From: an uncultured Rhizobiaceae bacterium
GTDB lineage: Bacteria > Pseudomonadota > Alphaproteobacteria > Rhizobiales > Rhizobiaceae
Length of the DNA: 64,000 bases
Direction of reading: 5' to 3'
Assembly: GCA_951813045.1 (NCBI GenBank)
Contig: CATOTF010000002.1
Coordinates: 62,001 to 126,000, forward strand
The position numbers and the translations under genes are program-made. A model generated the notes under the pieces. It saw nothing but the letters and a program-made list of their open reading frames with translations, was not told the origin of the DNA and did not search any database. Shown piece after piece: positions 1 through 9,564 of the stretch (position 1 is its first letter; each line of letters begins with the position of its first letter).

Positions 1-1266
1 TCTCGCGCCCACGCCAAGATGTTGCACGATCAGGGCATATTGTCATCTGATGATCATGCGACAATTGATCAAGGGTTGCACACAATTTTGTCAGAGATTG
101 AAACCGGGCAGTTCACATTCTCGCGGGCGCTGGAAGATATTCACATGAATGTCGAGAACCGTTTGGCAGAGCTTATTGGCCCGGCAGCGGGGCGTCTGCA
201 CACCGCCCGTTCTCGCAATGATCAGGTGGCCGTTGATTTTCGCATGTGGGTGCGTGATCAGGCGGATAGTGTTCAATCCGCACTTGAAGAATTTATATCC
301 GCCCTGCTCGATAAAGCGGATGAACACGCCGACAGCGTGATGCCGGGGTTTACCCATTTGCAAACAGCACAACCCGTTACTCTCGGCCACCATTGTCTCG
401 CCTATGTGGAGATGATGGCCCGTGACCTGTCGCGGTTTAAAGATGCCCGTGAGCGGATGAACGAATGCCCGCTCGGCGCAGCGGCTTTGGCGGGCACGGG
501 TTTCAACATCGACCGCCATGCAACCGCGCAGGCCCTTGGGTTCCGTGAACCCACCCGCAATTCCCTTGATAGTGTATCGGACCGGGATTTTGCCTTGGAA
601 TTTCTGTCTGCGGCCAGCATATGCGCAACACATCTTTCGCGGCTGGCGGAAGAGATCGTTATCTGGTCAACGCCGCAGTTCGGCTTCGTGCAATTGTCCG
701 ACAGGTTTTCCACCGGCTCTTCCATCATGCCGCAAAAGAAAAACCCCGATGCGGCAGAACTTGTGCGTGGCAAAATCGGACGCATCACCGGGTCACTGGT
801 CGGCCTGCTGACGGTCATGAAAGGCCTGCCACTGACCTATTCAAAGGATATGCAGGAGGACAAGGAAGGGGTGTTTGACGCGGCAGAAACGCTGGAGCTT
901 TGCCTTGCCGCGATGACCGGCATGGTCACTGACATGACAATCAACCGGGGTGCCATGGAAGCCGCCGCCGGGTCGGGTTATTCAACCGCCACCGATCTGG
1001 CAGATTGGCTTGTACGCGAAGCAGGTATACCGTTTCGCGATGCCCACCACATAACCGGCCGTGCGGTTGCCATGGCTGAGGAAAATACTTGCGAACTCGC
1101 CGAAATTCCCCTCGAAGAACTGCAAGCCTTACATACTGACATCCATCAGGGTGTATTCGACGTGCTCACGGTACAGGCCAGCGTCGCCAGCCGCACCAGT
1201 TTTGGCGGAACCGCCCCGTCAGGGGTGCGGTCCCAAATCAAATATTGGCGTGGCAGGCTTGCGTAA
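1..1266 (+). CDS. argH: Argininosuccinate lyase, 5' end outside window
   Basis: Last step of arginine synthesis in the cytoplasm: argininosuccinate is split into arginine and fumarate. The reading frame is open from base 1 (S-R-A-H-A-K before the first Met at 19), so about 40 N-terminal residues lie outside the window; 421 residues are visible of the usual 460 or so. The fumarase/aspartase superfamily signature [12 protein letters not shown] is encoded near 715-750, and the substrate-binding stretch [10 protein letters not shown] is near 200-230. It heads the argH - lipoprotein - lysA arrangement typical of Alphaproteobacteria, although here a convergent sodC lies between argH and the lipoprotein gene. 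The identification is firm. Confidence 0.97.
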   Translation, partial: SRAHAKMLHDQGILSSDDHATIDQGLHTILSEIETGQFTFSRALEDIHMNVENRLAELIGPAAGRLHTARSRNDQVAVDFRMWVRDQADSVQSALEEFISALLDKADEHADSVMPGFTHLQTAQPVTLGHHCLAYVEMMARDLSRFKDARERMNECPLGAAALAGTGFNIDRHATAQALGFREPTRNSLDSVSDRDFALEFLSAASICATHLSRLAEEIVIWSTPQFGFVQLSDRFSTGSSIMPQKKNPDAAELVRGKIGRITGSLVGLLTVMKGLPLTYSKDMQEDKEGVFDAAETLELCLAAMTGMVTDMTINRGAMEAAAGSGYSTATDLADWLVREAGIPFRDAHHITGRAVAMAEENTCELAEIPLEELQALHTDIHQGVFDVLTVQASVASRTSFGGTAPSGVRSQIKYWRGRLA

Positions 1267-1794
1267 CTAGCTTCCGGTTACAATGCCACAAGCGACACGA
1301 CCACCGGCACCGCCAATCGGCTGGGTCGTGTGGTCGTCAGGATTTTCATGGATGATGAAGGCCGAACCGTCCGCGTCCAGCAGGTTGTGCTTTTCACCAC
1401 CGAGGGAAACCCGGCCTGCAAATATTTCGGCATTGGCGGTGCCATCTGAATTCACAAACAGGTTTGGCAAATCCCCAGCTTCCGGCCCGTCTGAATTATG
1501 CATGCCGTGGGCACCTGGAATTTTTCCCACATGGCCTTTGGCCGATTTAAACCCGGTATTGGCATCACAGGCCCCTGCGCTATGAAGGTGAAACCCGTGG
1601 TATCCGGGGGTCAAACCGATGACAGAAATCCGGATAATGACGCCTTTTTTAGCCTGAACCAGAGATGCTACCCCAATCTTGTCACCGGCAAGGCTCAAAA
1701 CATCGGCCGCTGCCGTTTTTTGCTGGTCAGATGTATCCGCATAACCTGTGGTTGTAGTCACCAAGAGGGCGCAAATCGTGAGAAGTTTTTTCAT
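1267..1794 (-). CDS. sodC: Periplasmic Cu/Zn superoxide dismutase
   Basis: Converts superoxide to hydrogen peroxide and oxygen in the periplasm. The 175-residue product begins with a Sec signal peptide (cleavage expected near residues 19-20, after TGYA). Copper ligands are visible as H69 and H71 in GFHLHS and H149 in FIIHE. The Zn-loop segment carries several His residues followed by AGDLPN. The structural disulfide pair is C76 (AGACD) with C169 (GGRVACGIV). The gene converges on argH with its stop abutting the argH stop. No metal-binding residue looks lost. Assignment rests on the SodC signature; the cognate copper source is not visible here. Confidence 0.95.
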   Translation of the reverse strand: MKKLLTICALLVTTTTGYADTSDQQKTAAADVLSLAGDKIGVASLVQAKKGVIIRISVIGLTPGYHGFHLHSAGACDANTGFKSAKGHVGKIPGAHGMHNSDGPEAGDLPNLFVNSDGTANAEIFAGRVSLGGEKHNLLDADGSAFIIHENPDDHTTQPIGGAGGRVACGIVTGS

Positions 1795-1865
1795 AATATT
1801 TCCTGTCTATTTTCATTCGTTGAAAAACCGAGAGCGTTAATCTCACAGTGAAAATGATTCAGGAG

Positions 1866-1884
1866 TGCCGATTATTCATCGGCA
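1866..1884. promoter_or_regulatory. Short perfect inverted repeat upstream of sodC
   Basis: TGCCGAT and ATCGGCA form a 7-bp perfect stem around a 5-nt loop, 72 bp upstream of the sodC start in the divergent sodC/lipoprotein intergenic region. It could be a regulator site or an mRNA leader hairpin. Nothing else supports either reading. Confidence 0.3.
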
Positions 1885-2010
1885 GATTGTCACAGTGTGT
1901 GCCATTGCACATATTACTGATGCCATCATGTTTGTTTCACGGGTGGCCATAAGCCAAAAACATGATATGAAATCCAAAGTTCACCGCTTTGGCAGGGTTT
2001 AAATGTTAGG

Positions 2011-2229
2011 ATGATGATGAGACCCCATTCCAGACTATCGATACTTGTCGCCCTTGCGGTTGCCGGCCCAGCCTTGCTGGCGGGGTGCGGGCGTAAAGGC
2101 CCGCCGATAAAACCGTCCGAAGCCGCTGTTCAACGGGCCAAGGAAAACAAGGAACCGGCACCTCAAAGACCGACACCCAACGCCAAAAACCCGGAAAAGA
2201 AGTTCATCCTTGATGGCCTGTTGGACTAA
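2011..2229 (+). CDS. lptM: LptM-like small outer-membrane lipoprotein
   Basis: A 72-residue lipoprotein precursor. After a hydrophobic segment comes the lipobox LAGC with C26 as the lipidated residue, immediately followed by GRKGPP, the hallmark of the LptM (YifL) family, then a Pro/Lys-rich tail. In Escherichia coli LptM associates with the LptD-LptE lipopolysaccharide translocon; the same role is inferred here from family membership and position directly upstream of lysA. Three consecutive ATG codons (MMM) make the exact start ambiguous by up to two residues. The gene lies 32 bp before lysA and is probably cotranscribed with it. Confidence 0.88.
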   Translation: MMMRPHSRLSILVALAVAGPALLAGCGRKGPPIKPSEAAVQRAKENKEPAPQRPTPNAKNPEKKFILDGLLD

Positions 2230-2261
2230 ACCACTTTACCTCTTTTCGTTGTAGAAAATTC

Positions 2262-3536
2262 ATGAACCATTTTGATTACCGTGACGGCATTTTGCATGCC
2301 GAAAACGTCGCCTTGCCCGAAATTGCGGCCAAGGTGGGTACGCCGTTCTATTGCTATTCTACAGCAACACTGGAGCGCCATTATAAGGTATTCGCCGATG
2401 CATTCAGCGATATCGATGCACTCGTTTGTTATGCGATGAAGGCGAATTCCAACCAGGCAGTTCTTGCGACTTTAGGGGGAGTTGGTTCCGGTGCTGATGT
2501 TGTGTCCGAGGGAGAACTCCGTCGCGCCCGTGCTGCCGGAATTCCACCGGAAAAAATCATGTTTTCAGGCGTCGGCAAAAAACTGTCGGAAATGGACCTT
2601 GCGCTTGAGGAAGATATTCTGTGTTTCAATATCGAATCCGAGCCTGAGCTTGAAATCCTGTCCACCCGTGCAACTGCGATGGGGAAAATCGCCCGTGTTT
2701 CCTTCCGCATTAATCCGGACGTAGACGCAAAAACCCATGCTAAGATTTCAACCGGTAAAGCAGAAGACAAATTTGGAATCCCCTGGAAAGACGCGCCGCG
2801 TATTTATGCAAAAGCTGCGGGCCTGCCGGGCATCAAAGTCACCGGTATCGACATGCATATCGGTAGCCAGATTACCGATCTGGAACCCTTTGATACGGCG
2901 TTCGCCCGCCTTGCTGAGTTAATTGAAGGGTTGCGGGCTGAAGGCCATGAGATCGATCATGTCGATCTTGGCGGCGGGTTGGGCATTCCCTACCATGAAG
3001 ACAATATGCCGCCACCAGACCCGGATGCCTATGCCGAAGTCGTCAAACGCCATGTCACAAATCTGAATGCGCGTGTAATATTCGAACCCGGTCGGCTGAT
3101 CGCCGGTAATGCGGGCGTATTTGTAACGGAAGTTATCTTCGTCAAAGAAGGGGATGAACGTGTATTTGTGATTGTCGACGGAGCGATGAACGATCTCATC
3201 CGTCCAACATTATACGAAGCCTACCATGAAGTACGCCCGGTTAATATCGCGCGTGGTTCGTCCTCTCGCATCACCGCCGATGTTGTCGGGCCTGTGTGCG
3301 AATCAGGAGATTATCTGGCGAAGCAGCGAGAAATGCCGAAACCCCGCGCAGGTGACCTGTTGGCACTTGGATCTGCTGGCGCCTATGGCGCGGTTCAGGC
3401 GGGAACTTATAACACGCGCCCGCTTGTACCCGAGGTTCTCGTGAAAGGCGACGAGTTTCATGTCATCAGGCCACGCCTGAGCTATGAAGAGTTAATTGGG
3501 CTGGATTCCCTGCCAAGTTGGTTGAGCCAAGATTAG
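2262..3536 (+). CDS. lysA: Diaminopimelate decarboxylase
   Basis: PLP enzyme that makes L-lysine and CO2 from meso-diaminopimelate, last step of lysine synthesis. The 424-residue length is normal. The PLP lysine is K60 in CYAMKANSN. The fold-III barrel motifs HIGSQI, the glycine-rich GGGLGIPY and the arginine motif EPGR follow in order. The C-terminal domain carries CESGDYLA with the catalytic cysteine contributed across the dimer, and the SAGAYG segment. The ribosome-binding site is weak, which fits translational coupling to the upstream lipoprotein gene. No riboswitch-like structure is seen in front of it. Confidence 0.97.
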   Translation: MNHFDYRDGILHAENVALPEIAAKVGTPFYCYSTATLERHYKVFADAFSDIDALVCYAMKANSNQAVLATLGGVGSGADVVSEGELRRARAAGIPPEKIMFSGVGKKLSEMDLALEEDILCFNIESEPELEILSTRATAMGKIARVSFRINPDVDAKTHAKISTGKAEDKFGIPWKDAPRIYAKAAGLPGIKVTGIDMHIGSQITDLEPFDTAFARLAELIEGLRAEGHEIDHVDLGGGLGIPYHEDNMPPPDPDAYAEVVKRHVTNLNARVIFEPGRLIAGNAGVFVTEVIFVKEGDERVFVIVDGAMNDLIRPTLYEAYHEVRPVNIARGSSSRITADVVGPVCESGDYLAKQREMPKPRAGDLLALGSAGAYGAVQAGTYNTRPLVPEVLVKGDEFHVIRPRLSYEELIGLDSLPSWLSQD

Positions 3537-3569
3537 CCCACCGGTTTGAGCGGGTGGATTAAAACCAAT

Positions 3570-4088
3570 TCATGCCGATTTGATTTGAGTATAGACCGGA
3601 GAAATCATTAGGATCACGCCGCTTTTTCGGCGTTTTTCCTGCCAAATCGGAAACACACCGCGTAATACCTTCATATTTAGCGTGCTCTTACGTGCAGAGG
3701 ATGCCCTTGCATACATTGGTTTTTTTAGAACCAGGCTGGTGGCTAACTCCATGACCCGCTCATTGGCCAAACCTGGATCCAGTCTTTGCGAATAGAGTTC
3801 ACCAGGCTCGATTGATGTGGTTTTGATGCCCGGAATATTTACGCCCTTCTGCAGCACAATGAAGTCGAGAAACGGATCAACAGATGTTGGCTCCAACAAA
3901 AGGCCATAGGTCATTAACTCCGGATCTGACCGGGCCAATAATGTTTCAAGAACCGGCAAACCTTCAGTCGGTATATTTTGATTTGTATTGAGATAGTGAT
4001 TGGCCATAATCGAAATCGGATGCCCATCGGCAATCTCGTTCAATTCGATAGAATTCAACCCTGGAGTTGATGTCATTACCTGCGCCAT
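3570..4088 (-). CDS. Hypothetical protein, possible PAS-like domain
   Basis: A 172-residue soluble protein with no signal peptide or membrane segment. I cannot name it with confidence. The C-terminal half (KPMYARASSARKSTLN, then RGVFPIWQ and ILMISPVY) resembles the last strands of the alphaproteobacterial PAS_5-type sensor domain. In that family a variable N-terminal helix region is followed by a compact PAS fold; here a typical W-rich N-terminal motif is missing, so the similarity is only partial. It converges on lysA and is transcribed away from the following MscS gene. If the reading is right it would be a small ligand sensor, but no output domain is present. Confidence 0.5.
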   Translation of the reverse strand: MAQVMTSTPGLNSIELNEIADGHPISIMANHYLNTNQNIPTEGLPVLETLLARSDPELMTYGLLLEPTSVDPFLDFIVLQKGVNIPGIKTTSIEPGELYSQRLDPGLANERVMELATSLVLKKPMYARASSARKSTLNMKVLRGVFPIWQEKRRKSGVILMISPVYTQIKSA

Positions 4089-4243
4089 ATGTTGACCTTC
4101 CGCTCCTTAGGATCAAGATTCAATGGCCCCCGGGGGGTAGATAAACTTGTTGTTCTTAATGTTAGATTACAATCCCGAATTAATTTTGATAAACCGTGGG
4201 TAATGACTTCTAATATATTGTGCTGTGAGACGTCAAACCATCA

Positions 4244-5560
4244 CTATGCTTTTGTTATATTGGGACTATCGTTGAGCACCCGAATTTCGCGCTGCGGATA
4301 AGGTATGGAAATGTTGTTATCCCGTAATACACGCCAGATGAGGAACAGGACGTCGGATGAAAATTTGTTTTTTCCGTCATCAATTCCATCGGCCCAGAAC
4401 TCGACAGCGAAGTTAATTCCGCTATCACCGAAACCACGTAGTTCAACATCAACGGGTTCTGGATCATCGAGTACTTGTGGATGGGTCGATACGGCTGCGC
4501 AAATCAGTTCTGGTATTTGCTCGATATCCGTATCGTAGGCGACCGAGAACTCCACCTCATATCTTTGGCGTGGATCATCACGGGTCCAGTTTACGAATGT
4601 TGTGGTTATGAATTTTTCATTCGGCAACATGATTTCTTTTCCATCATAGGTTGCCAATGTGGTGGAACGCATATTGATTTCTTTTAGAATTCCAGCCTTT
4701 CCATCCTCCATTTCAATGTAGTCACCCGGGGAAAGTGACCTTTCAAAAAGTATGATCATGCCGGAGATGAAGTTGGCCGCAATCTGTTGCAGGCCGAAAC
4801 CCAGACCCACACCAACTGCACCACCCAGAACCGCCAGAACCGTGAGATCTATGCCCAAAACCTGGAGGAACAGGATGCCCATCACAACAAATAAAACAAT
4901 TTGAAACAGCTTTGAAATCAGGGACTTCATGCCCAGGTCAAGGGTTTCCTGCCGGTTTATAGCGGTTTGGCCAACGGCGTTGGATTGGCGACCCAGCCAG
5001 AAGATTATTGCGCCAAATATCGCCGATTTGATCAGGAAAAGTGCTGAAAGGCGGATGTTGCCCAGCTGAAGGGCTACGGTATCGAGATAAATGGTGAACG
5101 TATCAAATACGCCAAATACCATCATCAATGCGCTAGGCAGCACCACCAGTTTTACAATGTTTTGCAGCCCCTGCGCGGGGACAAACAATTCGATGCCTTT
5201 TTTAAGAGCAAGAACCAGCGAGAGGCTCTGGGCTATCTTAACCAGCCAGGAACTGCCGGTGATGACATCCAAAACGGCAATTATTCCGCCAAGTGCGGCT
5301 ACCAATAACAACGATGGCACAAGGTCGCGGGCGCGATAGATCATGCTTCGCAGAAATAACAACCGCCCCGGTTGTGGTTCGCTGTTGAGAAATTGAACGC
5401 GCCTGTGCAATTGTTTTGCGACAAACCGGGCAATGAACCACGCAAGAATTATACCCGCGATCTGGCCCCAAAATGGTGGCGATTGCAGCCAGGCCAAAAC
5501 AACCAGTGACACCTCGATTATCTTGTCTTGATACACACTCAGGTCAGGCAGATTTTCCAT
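4244..5560 (-). CDS. Small mechanosensitive channel, MscS family
   Basis: Inner-membrane tension-gated channel that releases solutes on hypo-osmotic shock. I place the start at 5560 (MENLPDLS, 438 aa) because AAAGGA sits 9 bp upstream; an in-frame ATG 22 codons earlier (5626) lacks this. Five or six hydrophobic segments are followed by the pore-lining glycine/alanine helix and the signature region GLGFGLQQIAANFISG, then SPGDYIE at the start of the beta domain. The cytoplasmic vestibule domain completes the protein. It stands alone, divergent from the DUF4175 gene. A second, much larger MscS protein lies at 53162-55522. Confidence 0.93.
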   Translation of the reverse strand: MENLPDLSVYQDKIIEVSLVVLAWLQSPPFWGQIAGIILAWFIARFVAKQLHRRVQFLNSEPQPGRLLFLRSMIYRARDLVPSLLLVAALGGIIAVLDVITGSSWLVKIAQSLSLVLALKKGIELFVPAQGLQNIVKLVVLPSALMMVFGVFDTFTIYLDTVALQLGNIRLSALFLIKSAIFGAIIFWLGRQSNAVGQTAINRQETLDLGMKSLISKLFQIVLFVVMGILFLQVLGIDLTVLAVLGGAVGVGLGFGLQQIAANFISGMIILFERSLSPGDYIEMEDGKAGILKEINMRSTTLATYDGKEIMLPNEKFITTTFVNWTRDDPRQRYEVEFSVAYDTDIEQIPELICAAVSTHPQVLDDPEPVDVELRGFGDSGINFAVEFWADGIDDGKNKFSSDVLFLIWRVLRDNNISIPYPQREIRVLNDSPNITKA

Positions 5561-5813
5561 TGTAAACAATCCTTTAAATCCAGATTTAGGTGTGCGGTGT
5601 GTTTTGGATATCGGATCGTAAAGCACAGCTGCGCTGATTCCAATGTGCCTAACGCTCTATTAACCATATATCGTTTTTGGGAAGCGATGGTTCTGTGAAG
5701 TTTAAGATGGCCGATTTCACAATATCGGCATAGCGGTGAAAATTGGACCGATGGGTCTCGCCAACGCCATGATTGCTGCTATTGTGTGGTAACGGAAAGG
5801 ATACCTGGCTGCC

Positions 5814-8426
5814 ATGAAGGATTCTCACCTGGAACCTGGTTTAATTTTACGGTTGCGGTCTACCAGACGCGCCGCCTGGCTCGCCATTTTTTGGGAACGT
5901 TTATGGCCGCTAGCGCTGCCATTGCTTGGCGTTGTGGCATTATTTGCGTCCGTTTCATGGTTGGGGCTTTGGCCTGCAATCCCAGATATCCTTCGCATTG
6001 GTCTGCTTGCCGTCTTTGCAACTGCTGCATGTGCGGCGCTCTACCCTTTCCGGTATTTTCGACAACCGAGCCTCACAGATATCAATTCGCGTATTGAAAA
6101 CCGTTCGGGGCTGGAACATCAGCCGGTATCCACGCAGGAAGAACTACTGGCGGATGTAGCGGGGTCTAACGACCCATTTGCCAGGGCGCTTTGGCAGGAA
6201 CATCAAAAACGCATGGCGCAGACGTTGAGCAACCTCAAGGCTGGCGCACCGGTTCCTTCGGTTGCAAAACGCGATCCATTTGCCTTGCGGACGCTCGTTG
6301 GCTTATTATTGTTCGTCGCGGTTTCTGCAGGCTGGGGCAATTGGTCAACGGGTATCGCTGACGCGTTTAAAAGTCACGACGTATTAAACGCAGCAAACAA
6401 CATCCGTATTGATGCCTGGGTGACGCCACCGGCTTATACAAATCGCCCGCCCGTTTTTCTCGACCGCAGATCGGCGTCAGTTACGATTCCTGAAGGCAGC
6501 GAGCTTGTCATACGGGTTTTGAATTTGGATGATCCTTCTCTTGGAATCGTGGTTGGGGACCAGGAAAAAGCCATAGATTCGGAGAAAACAGACCAAAAAA
6601 CGGCGAAAAATGACCCGGAACTGGCGGAAAATACCCAAAAACAACCGAAAAGCCTGACGTTTAAATACGATTTACAGGAAACTGGCGTCGTTAAATTGCG
6701 CTCCGGTGAAATATCGGTCCAGGATTGGGCGTTTGTCGTACTGCCGGATAATGACCCGTCGATCAGTTTCGATGAAGAGCCAAGTGCGTCGACACGGGGG
6801 GCGCTCGAATTCTCTTATACGGTGAAAGATGATTACGGGGTTGCGGAGGCGACGGCTGAGATTACCTCGACCCGACCAACGCAAGATAAATCAGTGCCGC
6901 TTGTCGAAGCGCCGCAAATTGCACTGCCGCTTCCGCGAAGACGAGCGGTTGAGGGCACGTCAAAAACCAGCCAGGATTTAACCGCGCACCCTTGGACCGG
7001 TGCGGAAGTCAACATGAAGTTGATGGCAAAAGATGAAGCGGGCCAAAGCGGTAAAAGTGAAACGAAAACATTCATTCTGCCTGAACGGATTTTCACCAAA
7101 CCTCTTGCCAGAGCGATAGTGGAAGAACGCCGTAATCTGGCTCTTGATGCGAAATCTGCTCCTCAAGTTGCAGAAATGCTGGACATTATCACTGACACTC
7201 ACCCTGAGGAGTTTATCAAGAATGTCGGGCATTACACTGCGCTTCGCGTTGCCTACAGGGCAATAAGCCGTGCCGAAAACGAAGATGGTTTGCGCGAGAC
7301 CCTTGATTTGCTCTGGGAAACAGCTCTTTCCATAGAGGATGGTGACCTGTCGCTTGCGGAACGGCGGTTGCGTGATGCACAAGAACGCCTTTCCAAAGCT
7401 TTGGAAAACGGCGCGTCCGACGAGGAAATTGACGAATTGATGAAAGAACTGCGGGCCGCGATGGAAAATTTCATGCGGGAACTGGCGGAGCAAATGGCCC
7501 GTAACCCGCAAAACCAGCAAGCCATGCCGCTCGATCCGAATACGCAGGTCCTGCGCCAACAGGATCTTGAGCGGATGATGAAGCAGATTGAAGATCTTGC
7601 GAAATCAGGTTCGAAGGATGCCGCCCGGCAATTGCTGGAAGAACTGCAACGCATGATGAACAATCTGCAAACAGCGCGGCCCGGACAGCAGCAGCAACGG
7701 CAAACCGATGAGTTCAGTCAGCAGATGAATAAACTGGGTGAGATGATGCGCGAGCAGCAGCAACTCATGGACCAGACTTTTGACATGCAAAGACGTCAAC
7801 AACAGCAGCAGCAACAGGGTCAAAGTGGACCGCAGGAACAGCAGCAGCAACAACGGCGCAACCAGCACGGTCAGGGCCAACAGCAGCAAGGACAGCAGGG
7901 GCAACAAAGGCCTATGACGCCGGAAGAATTTGCCGAAGCCATGAAGCAGCTGCAAGAGCGGCAAGGCGAGCTTCAACGCCAGATGCAGGAGCTTCAAAAA
8001 GGGCTCAGCGAGTTGGGGATGGATCCGGGTAAGAACCTTGGTGAAGCCGGTGAGGCCATGGGAGAGGCGGAACAGCAGCTCGGGCAGGGTGAGACCGGCC
8101 CCGCAACCGGCCAACAGGGTCGGGCGCTGCAGGCCATGCGTGAGGGCGCGCAGCAGATGATGCAAAACATGCAGAATCAAGCCGGTGAGCAAGGAAGACG
8201 TGGCGAACGCGGGCAACACGGCCAGCAATCGCGTGGTGACCGGGACCCGCTTGGTCGCCAGAGCCGAAGCGAAGGACCGCAATTGGGCAATGACACAAAG
8301 GTCCCCGGAGAGATCGACGCCCAACGTGCCCGGCGCATATTGGATGCTATCCGCAAGAGGTTGGGAGAAACCAGCCGACCCAAATTGGAACTAGACTATC
8401 TGGATCGGCTGCTCCCGACCCGATAG
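5814..8426 (+). CDS. TIGR02302/DUF4175 membrane protein with Gln-rich region
   Basis: An 870-residue protein of the alphaproteobacterial TIGR02302 family (DUF4175), whose function is not established. Three hydrophobic segments lie in the first 180 residues (around 20-50, 62-82 and 162-180). A beta-rich extracytoplasmic part with repeated DDYGV-like elements follows (about 195-430), then a long helical region with heptad character (about 450-640), and an unusual Gln-rich stretch (about 620-745) with runs of five to seven Gln. It ends with a conserved region of the form ARRILDAIRKRLGE. The start is the ATG preceded by AAAGGA 14 bp upstream. Position downstream of lysA matches the family's usual neighbourhood. 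Confidence 0.9.
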   Translation: MKDSHLEPGLILRLRSTRRAAWLAIFWERLWPLALPLLGVVALFASVSWLGLWPAIPDILRIGLLAVFATAACAALYPFRYFRQPSLTDINSRIENRSGLEHQPVSTQEELLADVAGSNDPFARALWQEHQKRMAQTLSNLKAGAPVPSVAKRDPFALRTLVGLLLFVAVSAGWGNWSTGIADAFKSHDVLNAANNIRIDAWVTPPAYTNRPPVFLDRRSASVTIPEGSELVIRVLNLDDPSLGIVVGDQEKAIDSEKTDQKTAKNDPELAENTQKQPKSLTFKYDLQETGVVKLRSGEISVQDWAFVVLPDNDPSISFDEEPSASTRGALEFSYTVKDDYGVAEATAEITSTRPTQDKSVPLVEAPQIALPLPRRRAVEGTSKTSQDLTAHPWTGAEVNMKLMAKDEAGQSGKSETKTFILPERIFTKPLARAIVEERRNLALDAKSAPQVAEMLDIITDTHPEEFIKNVGHYTALRVAYRAISRAENEDGLRETLDLLWETALSIEDGDLSLAERRLRDAQERLSKALENGASDEEIDELMKELRAAMENFMRELAEQMARNPQNQQAMPLDPNTQVLRQQDLERMMKQIEDLAKSGSKDAARQLLEELQRMMNNLQTARPGQQQQRQTDEFSQQMNKLGEMMREQQQLMDQTFDMQRRQQQQQQQGQSGPQEQQQQQRRNQHGQGQQQQGQQGQQRPMTPEEFAEAMKQLQERQGELQRQMQELQKGLSELGMDPGKNLGEAGEAMGEAEQQLGQGETGPATGQQGRALQAMREGAQQMMQNMQNQAGEQGRRGERGQHGQQSRGDRDPLGRQSRSEGPQLGNDTKVPGEIDAQRARRILDAIRKRLGETSRPKLELDYLDRLLPTR

Positions 8427-8825
8427 GATCAGTTGTAAATTCTTTTTTTTGTGTGCAGACTCCTAAAACCTTGGTCCCAGAATTTTGTAAAAGAATATAG
8501 AGTTTGCACCGCCGAGGCACCGGGCGACTTCCGCTTTTGACCAGCGGAACAGAAAATGACGCGGTCAATACAATTCGCAAATGGGATCAGCAATATCTGA
8601 TACATTTCCTGAGTTATCAGATTTCCGGATTTCTGTTTATGGCGATTGTTGAGGTTGCCGTGCTGTAATTTGTGCATGCTTAATCAGTTTTCTATTCATT
8701 AACTATAGTTAGAAGAGTTTCATCAAAAACCCGGAATTATTACGGAATATATGAGTATTCGAACAATCTAATAACCTACCTGCGGTAGTGATAAATTCGA
8801 TTACCATGTCTTTCAGGAGTCTATT
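8427..8825. other. Non-coding gap with a 12-bp palindrome
   Basis: About 400 bp without a convincing gene. The one structured element is the perfect palindrome TAACTATAGTTA at 8700-8711, about 115 bp before the next start, where a repressor site could sit. AT-rich sequence around 8735-8770 could hold the promoter of the downstream secreted-protein gene. No terminator is recognisable after the DUF4175 gene. Confidence 0.4.
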
Positions 8826-9257
8826 GTGTTTAGATTTGTAATATTAACGGCATTTGTGACTTCAATGGTTTCCAGTACGATTGGTGTGGCGGCCCATGCC
8901 GGGAATATCGTCCAGCTGAACGGCGCAAAGAAAAGCAGATCTGTTCAAGTGATCGGTGAAGCGCCGGTGAAGAAAATTATCGTTCTGAAGCTTGGCGACC
9001 TTCGATCGGGTGACCCGGAACTTCCACCACGGTTGTTAACCCGGGAAGAACGTATGAAGCTGCGGGCCGAACGTGCTGTTCAACGCCAAAAACAGGTGAC
9101 TACAGCGAGGCGGGAACGGCGGACCACCAGCCGGACGGCTCAATATCGCAGCCCCAATGGAAAATCGGCCAACGCACCACCACCACTACCACCGCAAGGT
9201 GATGATCTGGGGCAGGATATCGCGGTCAATGATCAGGGTGACCCGGTCATGGAATAG
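8826..9257 (+). CDS. Secreted basic hypothetical protein
   Basis: A 143-residue product starting at GTG, chosen because AGGAG lies 7 bp upstream. Residues 1-25 form a Sec signal peptide ending VAAHAG. The mature part is very basic in the middle (REERMKLRAERAVQRQKQV, then RRERRTTSR), followed by a proline run (PPPLPPQ) and an acidic tail. No family is recognised. The composition suggests an extended, low-complexity periplasmic protein. It stands alone, between two non-coding stretches. Confidence 0.7.
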   Translation: MFRFVILTAFVTSMVSSTIGVAAHAGNIVQLNGAKKSRSVQVIGEAPVKKIIVLKLGDLRSGDPELPPRLLTREERMKLRAERAVQRQKQVTTARRERRTTSRTAQYRSPNGKSANAPPPLPPQGDDLGQDIAVNDQGDPVME

Positions 9258-9510
9258 CCGGATTGGCTGAAACCTGAATTCCGCTTGAATTCATTACCAT
9301 CAGCCGATCTGTACCGTTCATTCTTGAAATCGAACAAATTCCAAACGCATGAATGAATGATTTCTGTGTTTGGTATTATCCGTCGCTGTATTTGGCCCTA
9401 ATGCGCGGTGCGCTTATTCATCTTCATGAATGAGCGGTACAGACCCGCACAAAAAGAGAGCTCAAGTGAGTTCCAATGATTCATATTAAACGAAACGCGC
9501 TTTAGCCAAT
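9258..9510. other. Non-coding gap with long-range inverted repeat
   Basis: CTGTACCGTTCATTC at 9309-9323 is the reverse complement, with one mismatch, of the 15 bases at 9428-9442. The two arms enclose about 104 bp that contains several TGAATGA-like words. This could be a small structured RNA, a miniature mobile-element relic, or chance. No ORF is supported. Confidence 0.35.
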
Positions 9511-9545
9511 AAAAAAAGGCCCGTGTTACCACGAGCCTTTTTCAA
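9511..9545 (-). terminator. Rho-independent terminator of rpmF
   Basis: Stem AAAAAAGGC-CGTG with loop TTAC and matching arm CACG-GCCTTTTT (one mismatch in the stem), giving an A-tract on one side and a T-tract on the other. It lies 20 bp beyond the rpmF stop and would work for the minus-strand gene; the symmetric A/T flanks make it potentially bidirectional. Confidence 0.85.
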
Positions 9546-9564
9546 AAATTACTTGATTTGTGAC

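Noticed and set aside
91-633. 180-codon frame antisense to argH
   Set aside because: Lies fully inside the conserved argH gene, has no start signal, and its product resembles nothing.
3537-3560. Possible terminator after lysA (CCACC ... GGTGG)
   Set aside because: Only 5 bp of stem, and no T tract on either strand.
7680-7920. Repeated CAG/CAA blocks resembling a repeat array
   Set aside because: They are in frame as Gln codons of a conserved gene; there are no regular spacers, so this is not a CRISPR or tandem-repeat locus.
7605-8324. Long minus-strand open frame of 239 codons, Leu-rich
   Set aside because: It is the complement of the Gln-rich tract of the DUF4175 gene (CAG/CAA read backwards as Leu codons), without start signals or similarity.
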